From Capitulum mitella (lineage: Eukaryota; Arthropoda; Thecostraca; Pollicipedomorpha; Pollicipedidae): a stretch of DNA of 64,000 nucleotides. Positions within the stretch are counted from its first letter, which is position 1. Every line of letters starts with the position of its first letter. The position numbers and the translations under genes are program-made. A model generated the notes under the pieces. The model was not told the origin of the DNA. It saw nothing but the letters and a program-made list of their open reading frames with translations, and made no database searches. Positions 58,193-64,000 of the stretch are shown here, one piece after another. Location: NCBI GenBank assembly GCA_030062745.1, contig CP099847.1:4014304-4078303 (forward strand). The letters are read 5' to 3'.

Positions 58193-58440
58193 CAGAGGTG
58201 TCGATTTCTGTAGATGATTGGGGCAGCCGAGCCGGGGGTCCGACAACCTAACTTCCTCCCAAATGTGGGATTCTCAACGGATTTAATCCACTTTATCTGA
58301 ACCAACGGGAATCTGTAGGTTTTTGTTATTATTTATCAAATAAAAAATTGCATTTATCCTGATGTATATAGGTCCCATATATACTATTTCTTGTTATATA
58401 TATATTTTATTTTTATTTTATTGTATCTTATTATATATAC

Positions 58441-58484
<44 letters not shown>

Positions 58485-58707
58485 ATATATATATGGAACA
58501 GAAAGATAGATGAATAGATTGTTTTAGGCTTCATTTTTTACTTGCCGTCTATCTCTTAGTTACTGCGGTCGTTCTTTTCGTTATTATTACTCATTTCCCT
58601 TTAATACCGACAGGAGATATTGGGGGGGGGGCCCAAGCCAACATGGGAGAGCAAATCAATAATGGGTGGGCCAGAGCCCCCTCAAAAAATACAAATCGAC
58701 GCCCCTG
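58193..58707 (+). mobile_element. hAT-type MITE, copy 3, 7/8 target duplication
   Basis: The ends are CAGAGGTGTCGATTTCTG and AATCGACGCCCCTG (complement CAGGGGCGTCGATT), a clear inverted terminus. Flanking 8-mers are ATGTCAGG at 58185-58192 and ATGTCATG at 58708-58715, one mismatch. The interior contains a long interrupted (TA)n tract (58375-58494) that makes this the longest copy (515 bp), plus TTTCCCTTTAATACCGACAG shared with copies 2 and 4. Confidence 0.9.
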
Positions 58708-58715
58708 ATGTCATG

Positions 58716-59560
58716 TCAATGTAGAAGTTTCCAGTTTAGTCGATTTTCCTCCAGATAACACTTCTAGGCCTTAAAACTGCATGTATTTCGACGGTATTTA
58801 ACCCCGAAGGCTATGGAACCAACAGACTGCAACGCAATGACAGCGTTTGACCCACGTTAACATGGGTTAGCCAGGTCATTTTTGGTAAATTTTCAACTAG
58901 GAATGTCTTGCTAGCCAATTATGGGCCTCCTTTATTGACATCAGTTGCGGATCCCTGATTGGGAGAACTGATCTGAACACAACCTTGGCCAACGTGGGCC
59001 AATGACAGAGGTTGACTTCTCTGAAAGTCACAACGCCATATGTGGATTAGACAGCGCTGGTGGCCAGTGATTATACGAATTAGACCAATAGATGGCGATA
59101 AAAACGCGTGTGTTTCCTGAAGCCAAGTATCAAGATCAAATAAGGTCACTGATCTGTGATGGCTTTTGGGTGTGAAATTGTCACATGCAGATCAGGAAGC
59201 CGTACCATGAAATGAAAGACGAATGAGATCGGCACAGTCTGGTCCAAAATAACAAAAGGTTGATCTCAAGATCAGCTTAAGTCAATAACCTATGATGACC
59301 TTTGGTCCTAAATTGTCACTCGCAGGTCAGAGAGAGATGATATCAGGAGAAAAGTAAATACAACCGGTAAATTACGCCGAAAGAGTATATGTTACTCAGT
59401 TCCAGAACTAAAGGTTGACTTGGTTAAAGGCCAGTGACCTAAAACGATCTCAAAATAGGAGACAATCTAACAAGACTAAAGTGTGGGCAAACCTGAACGC
59501 CTTTCCGGCAAATGTTACATTCGGACCGCATTTTAGTTTGTCATGTCACAGCTCAAAGCC
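58716..59560. repeat. Degenerate GGTCA-rich repeat units
   Basis: Loosely repeated ~120-bp units share GGTCACTGATCTGTGATGG / CAATAACCTATGATGACC, AAATTGTCACATGCAGATCA / AAATTGTCACTCGCAGGTCA and GGCCAGTGACC. It is probably an old, diverged relative of the GGTCA element family. Confidence 0.5.
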
Positions 59561-60489
59561 CAAGGTTATTGACTTGAGATGGTTTTGACTTGAAAATTCG
59601 GGTAATGCCTGAAATTGATGCAGCACAGGCATTAAAAATTTCATGACCTCATTGCCGGCCGTTCTGCAGCTAAGCGCAAAACTGTCATGGGAGTTACCTA
59701 TCCCCGCCGTCGTGCCAAGGTTAATTGAAATTTCCCGGCCATGCGTAAACTCAGGTAGCCAAAATTTCACCCTTTTTGCCTAACATTTCCGAACTTATCT
59801 CGGGTAAAATGATGGGGAGGGGAAGGGCGGGTGCATAGGGGCTCCTCCTCTATTTCCACTTTCCAGCCCGAAGTTTTCGCACACCATTTGTAAACGATTA
59901 GAACAACTATCTTGAAACGTGGTAACTTCTTTTTACCATTGATGTTCTCATTTTGTTTTTAAACTTCAACTTTGCGACTTTAACCGAGACGACTCCAGGA
60001 GAACAGTTTGAGGCATGTTTGGCAGATCGAATGCTGGTTGATGTACCAAATAATGCGACATCCAGAGAACTATATTTTGGACCGTAAAGGATGATGTGAT
60101 TTTGGACATGCGTGCTTCAGCATAGGACGGCAGTGGCAGATCCAGGTGAGCTAAAACGGGGGATCAAACTTGAACAATAAACATCCTGTGAACAGCCCGT
60201 TTGTGGCTCCTGGAACCGCCGTTGGTACTTTTCTAAATTTTTGAACATTAGGAATCGTACATTTAGTATCAAAAATTCCTTTCAGCACCCTCTAGGCGCT
60301 TTTGATATATAATGAATACACGTTGTGCACTGCCGTCTTCCCCATCGCAAAAGATCCCTTGCTAGATGTGTGTGGAATGCATACCAGCATGCCGAAATAA
60401 TTTTTCAGATCCATTTTTCAGACCATTTACACGTAATCAATTTTTCCAGTGATTACAGCCGATCCAGTCACAACTAATCAGTGTGCAGT
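59561..60489. other. No gene seen; one hAT-like terminus
   Basis: A hAT-like end, CAGTGGCAGATCCAGG, starts at 60131 but no partner end was found. The rest is AT-leaning. Confidence 0.35.
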
Positions 60490-60505
60490 TACCCCCCCCC
60501 CCCCA
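60490..60505. repeat. C homopolymer
   Basis: A run of about 14 C residues lies within GTTACCC...CATTTTGCTGCCC. A similar GTTACCC...C-run occurs at 45.6 kb. Confidence 0.8.
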
Positions 60506-61160
60506 TTTTGCTGCCCTTGGCATTGCCGTTACCTTTGTTGTTTTTTTTCGGAATATTGAGAAAGGTAGATTAAGCCCTAATAATTGGTGCGCGCTGACTT
60601 TATACATTTAAGAGGTATTAAGGAGAGACGCCAAAATGGGATAAATGAAGGCATACACACATGATCTCTGAAGCCCATACTGTGCACAAAACAGCCTGCA
60701 GATGGAAGGGAAGTGAACTTCCCGCCAGATCATAAGCAGGAGCAGCTAGCGGCGTCCTTCCTGCATGCGTTTGGGGCTCCAGACCATTAGTATCCCAGTA
60801 CGCTTTTGTTTCGCTGTCATGCCCAATTTTGTGTCCCCAAAGAGCGCCTGATGTTAGATGCAATTCATTTTTCAATCTGGGTTTGCCTATCATTCTCCAA
60901 CTAAGGTGAAACAAGCTAGGCATATCCCGCACGTCAAGGATGGTGGTTATCGCTGTTATATGTTTGAGACAGTTGGTGCAAACCGCTTCGTGAAAAGTCA
61001 CCGAAATGTTACGAGTTCGTGTTTACAAACGTATGTTTCTAATTACGCATGTTTGTCAATTGGTTAGGTGTAAAATAATTTGCGTCTGTTTTTGCACGCA
61101 GTATTGTTCCAGTGAAGACAATAACATTCATGCTTTGTACCCGAGTCCATCAATCACAGA
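60506..61160. other. No gene seen
   Basis: A T-run (GTTTTTTTTCGG) is near 60540. Frames are short. Confidence 0.3.
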
Positions 61161-61450
61161 ACATAAAATGAACACATATCCGTTCGTTCGCGGGCCGTCC
61201 GTTCGTTCGTCTATCTGCATGCTCGTCTGGGCAAGTGTTCGAACCTTCACGTTCATCTGTCCTTGTGTCTACTGGTCTGTTGTTGTCTCAGAAATACCAC
61301 CTTCTTACCTGTTCGTGCGACCATTAGTCTGTCCGCCAGAAAGAAAGACGGACGACGAAGTGGATCGCCCACTTGTCCGTCCGTCCGCCCGTTCGGGCCG
61401 TCAGGACCAAACAGATTTTTAGTCGGAACGTCCGACTGTCACTCCATCCG
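61161..61450. repeat. CGTCCGTTCGTTCG low-complexity tract
   Basis: Loosely repeated GTCCGTTCGTTCGTC, GTCTGTCC and CGTCCGTCCGCCCGTTCGGG units. Any open frame here is repeat-derived. Confidence 0.6.
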
Positions 61451-61567
61451 GTCCGGACTGTCGAGACTCCTTCATTACATCCTTCCACATTGCCAATACC
61501 TATTAACAACCCTTCCAGGCTTTCGGCAACGAAGACCGCCCGTCATTAAGTTGCACCATATCACTGG

Positions 61568-62900
61568 ATAATGCGCAGTGGAAGGGAAGGGAGTTCGTGC
61601 TAACATGCACTGGAAGGAGGGGTCAAAAAGTACCCCCTACTCGGCAACGGAAAGAGCTAGAAATATGGAATTTCATAGACAGGGTAGGACTATAACGATT
61701 TACATTGTGTGCAATTTTCATGGTCCTAGGTCAATATGTTCAAGGTCAAATGGGGTGGAAAACGTCAACTTTTGACACTTTCTGGGCCCGTACAGGCCAT
61801 TTCGTACAAGTTTTGGAACGAAATGGGAAAATGGCGTTTGTTTAGTAGTTAAAACGTAGAATAAGACGATTTTCATCCATTTGGCGTCTTCACTGAGGAT
61901 TTCGTGTCCAGGTCATGTCAGGTCATTGACCTACGGCGTCATTTTTTTTATCTTTTGCAGATCAGATTTCGAGCAACTCGGGGCAGTAATAGTATTGAGT
62001 GTAAATAAGGGCGCAATGCGTATCTTTTAGCGTATTTTCAGTGAAGATAGCCAACATCGATACATCTGGTCATTTCCAGCGTTTATATTCATGTATGCAT
62101 GCATATGTATATATGCATATGTATGTGAGTATCATTGTGCCAAACGTGTTTTTAGTAGGGTCTTTCAATGCATATTTCATACAAGTCGGCATATTGCAAA
62201 GCAGACCTGGACCAGGTCACAAAATAGTTGCCGTTGACCTTTGGTGACCTTGACCTGAAATGACCCTGGTGTATAATGAAGCGTATCCATGTGCGTACAC
62301 GTGTTTTTATTAGGGTCTTTGAATGCACATTTCATACAAATCGACATGTCGCAAAACAAATCTGGGCCAGGTTGCAAGATATTTGACCTTGACCTTTAAT
62401 GATCTTGACCTTCACTGACCGTGGTATATGTAAACGTACCAGTGTGCGCACATGTCTTTTATTAGGGTCTTTGAATGCATATTTGATACAAACCAACATG
62501 TTGCAAAGCAAATCTGGATCGGATCACAAGTTGTTTGACCTTGACCTTTGGTGACCTTGACCCTTATTGACCCTGGCTTTGGTCTTGGTAAATCCATTAC
62601 TTGTGCCCAAATGACGTCGCGTGACTGTGTTCAAACGGCAGTTAAGGTAGAACGCTAGTACTTTCACAAAGTTCCTATTTGTCAGCGACAACCGTCGTTT
62701 TCGTCATGTTGGCTTGGTTTCAAACGCTTAAAACTTCAAAAATTTCGGGCCGATTTCCGATTTTTCAGCGTCATTCGACGAGTTATTCAATTGTCATAAA
62801 CGTTACAAAGTAGCAGCAATCAGCTCCGATCCGTTATCGAGATCTTCAAGAAAAACATATGGGGAGCACAAAAAGACCCCCCTTCCAGTGCGCCTGTTAA
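61568..62900 (-). mobile_element. piggyBac-like non-autonomous element, copy 2 (inverted relative to copy 1)
   Basis: The right end is CCTTCCAGTGCGCCTGTTAA with intact TTAA. The left end begins near ATAATGCGCAGTGGAAGGG, where TTAA has decayed, and an inner TAACATGCACTGGAAGG repeats the terminal motif, as in copy 1. The interior has three ~150-bp units (GCAAAGCAGACCTGG, GCAAAACAAATCTGG, GCAAAGCAAATCTGG at about 62197, 62351, 62503) and the terminal blocks seen in copy 1 in the opposite direction (for example GTGCCCAAATGACGTCGCG). It is about 1.33 kb and encodes no protein. Confidence 0.8.
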
Positions 62901-63014
62901 GGTGCAGGCAACAATATCTGGTTGACAATGGTCTGGGTCTAAAATCATTCATCAAAACCATTCGGGCATAATGTATTGTAAAAATTTCGTTATTTTGTAA
63001 TTTGCATGTGTTGG

Positions 63015-63393
63015 TTCGCCATATCGGCATGTCACCTTTTTTACAGCTTGTCATTTTGCCGTTAGCCTTAAAATTTTCGCCATATTACTTGCTGCCATTG
63101 AGCAGTTCGCCATTTTGTCATGTCGCCTTTTTAACTGTCTCCATTTTTCCGTTCGCGATTTGACCACTAGCCAACTGGGTATGCCACTTTTTTCCATGGC
63201 GGCATTTTGCCGTTCGCCATATAGTCGTTCGCCATTTTGGCATGTGGCATTTTTAACATGACACCATTTCGACCTTCGAAAGTAGCCAAGTTCCCCTTTC
63301 ACATGACGTCTTTTTCTTGTCGCCATTCAGCATTCGCCATCTGGCATTCGGCCAAAAAAGCATTCGCCATTTTTACTTTTCGACAATTTGTCC
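63015..63393 (-). repeat. GTTCGCCATTTTGCC minisatellite, right arm
   Basis: This is the reverse complement of the array at 52.3-52.8 kb: units of GCCATTTTGCCGTTCGCCAT with CATGTCGCCTTTTTAAC variants. The outer end, AAAGCATTCGCCATTTTTAC, pairs with the outer end of the left arm. The 10.2 kb between the arms contain a Penelope-like remnant, a MITE and the piggyBac-like copy 2. Confidence 0.85.
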
Positions 63394-64000
63394 GGACACT
63401 GCCCCGTGCCATCCGTGTTTACCCAATCCCGTCCAGAAGCTACGCACGCTGGTGTTATTTTAGGCAAGCCCGTGGATCATCTGGGTACAGGAGGGATTGG
63501 TGTCATGATGGAACGACACAAAAACAAACTGTACACCTCAGCGCGAAAAAGAAAAGAATGCCCACAAAAGGCGTGTGATATTACACAGGAAACAATGTAA
63601 TAATAACAAAACATTGATCCACGTCCAGCATGCCTAACACACTTGTTCGATTTTCATACGGAAACGCTTGCTTTGTATCCCGCTGACAGCTCAAATAGCC
63701 ACGCCCAGGGGCATGGTCACGATACCGCTTAGTGGGGGGGAGGACGGGAGACGGCGCGTCAGAACGGCGCACTTGTCGGACATACAGGGCCCGTTTTGTA
63801 GAAAAATGACCCACTTCTTGGGAAAAACTGACTGCTCTCTTCGGATGAGAACGGCACATTTTTTAATTTAATGGGACCACAATGAACCAACAGAGACCAG
63901 ATTTCAGAAAAACAGAACGTCATAAAAGGCAAAAATGAGCCATTTTTAGGCAACAACGTTTCATTTGGAACAAAAGAGATCCGTTCGAGCTCGGCACATA
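63394..64000. other. No established gene
   Basis: A plus frame from about 63388 to 63600 is open (SGHCPVPSVFTQSRPEATHA..., then GTGGIGVMMERHKNKLY) but unsupported. A G-run is at 63732-63739. Confidence 0.25.

Noticed and set aside
61233..61245. Possible tRNA B-box (TGTTCGAACCTT)
   Set aside because: No acceptor, D or anticodon stems can be drawn around it. The same holds for the GTTCGA-type matches at 18258 and 34217.
52336..63393. Calling the whole 11 kb one foldback transposon
   Set aside because: No target duplication was found and the interior holds unrelated elements. Two independent inverted insertions remain equally likely, so only the arms are annotated.

Overview
The window looks like a piece of a large, repeat-rich invertebrate animal genome. 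There are no bacterial-style operons, long open frames are scarce, TA/TG microsatellites are common, and several eukaryotic transposon types are present (hAT and piggyBac-like non-autonomous DNA elements, a Penelope-like element, a LINE remnant). CpG is not visibly depleted. TGACCTTGACC-type repeats recall molluscan and other spiralian genomes, but I cannot assign a phylum.

Layout: (1) GC-rich, CpG-dense islands lie at about 0.4-1.7, 14.8-16.0, 18.1-18.4, 23.3-24.3, 27.1-28.1, 37.0-37.6, 38.4-39.3, 42.5-43.2, 47.2-47.5 and 48.7-51.0 kb. They probably mark promoters and first exons. Many long open frames inside them, on both strands, are GC-driven artefacts. Splice and Kozak signals support candidate exons at the edges of three islands: a minus-strand donor at 0.37 kb, a plus-strand two-exon structure at 38.4-39.85 kb, and an optimal-Kozak start at 42.82 kb. 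(2) Minisatellites of 15 to 60 bp units occur in or beside most islands, each with its own unit. (3) The AT-richer DNA between islands holds the mobile elements. There are three copies of one hAT-type MITE with 8-bp target duplications (two perfect, one 7/8), two copies of a TTAA-flanked piggyBac-like element carrying ~150-bp GGTCA-rich units, a large minisatellite inverted repeat at 10.5-12.1 kb, a second minisatellite pair in inverted orientation at 52.3 and 63.0 kb, a Penelope-like C-terminus with its 3' tail at 54.1-54.9 kb, and a LINE C-terminus at 47.6 kb.

No complete, recognisable host protein-coding gene could be established. Gene calls are candidate exons or transposon remnants and carry low to moderate confidence. 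The most unusual content is the pair of inverted minisatellite structures and the transposon that carries many copies of the nuclear-receptor extended half-site TCAAGGTCA.
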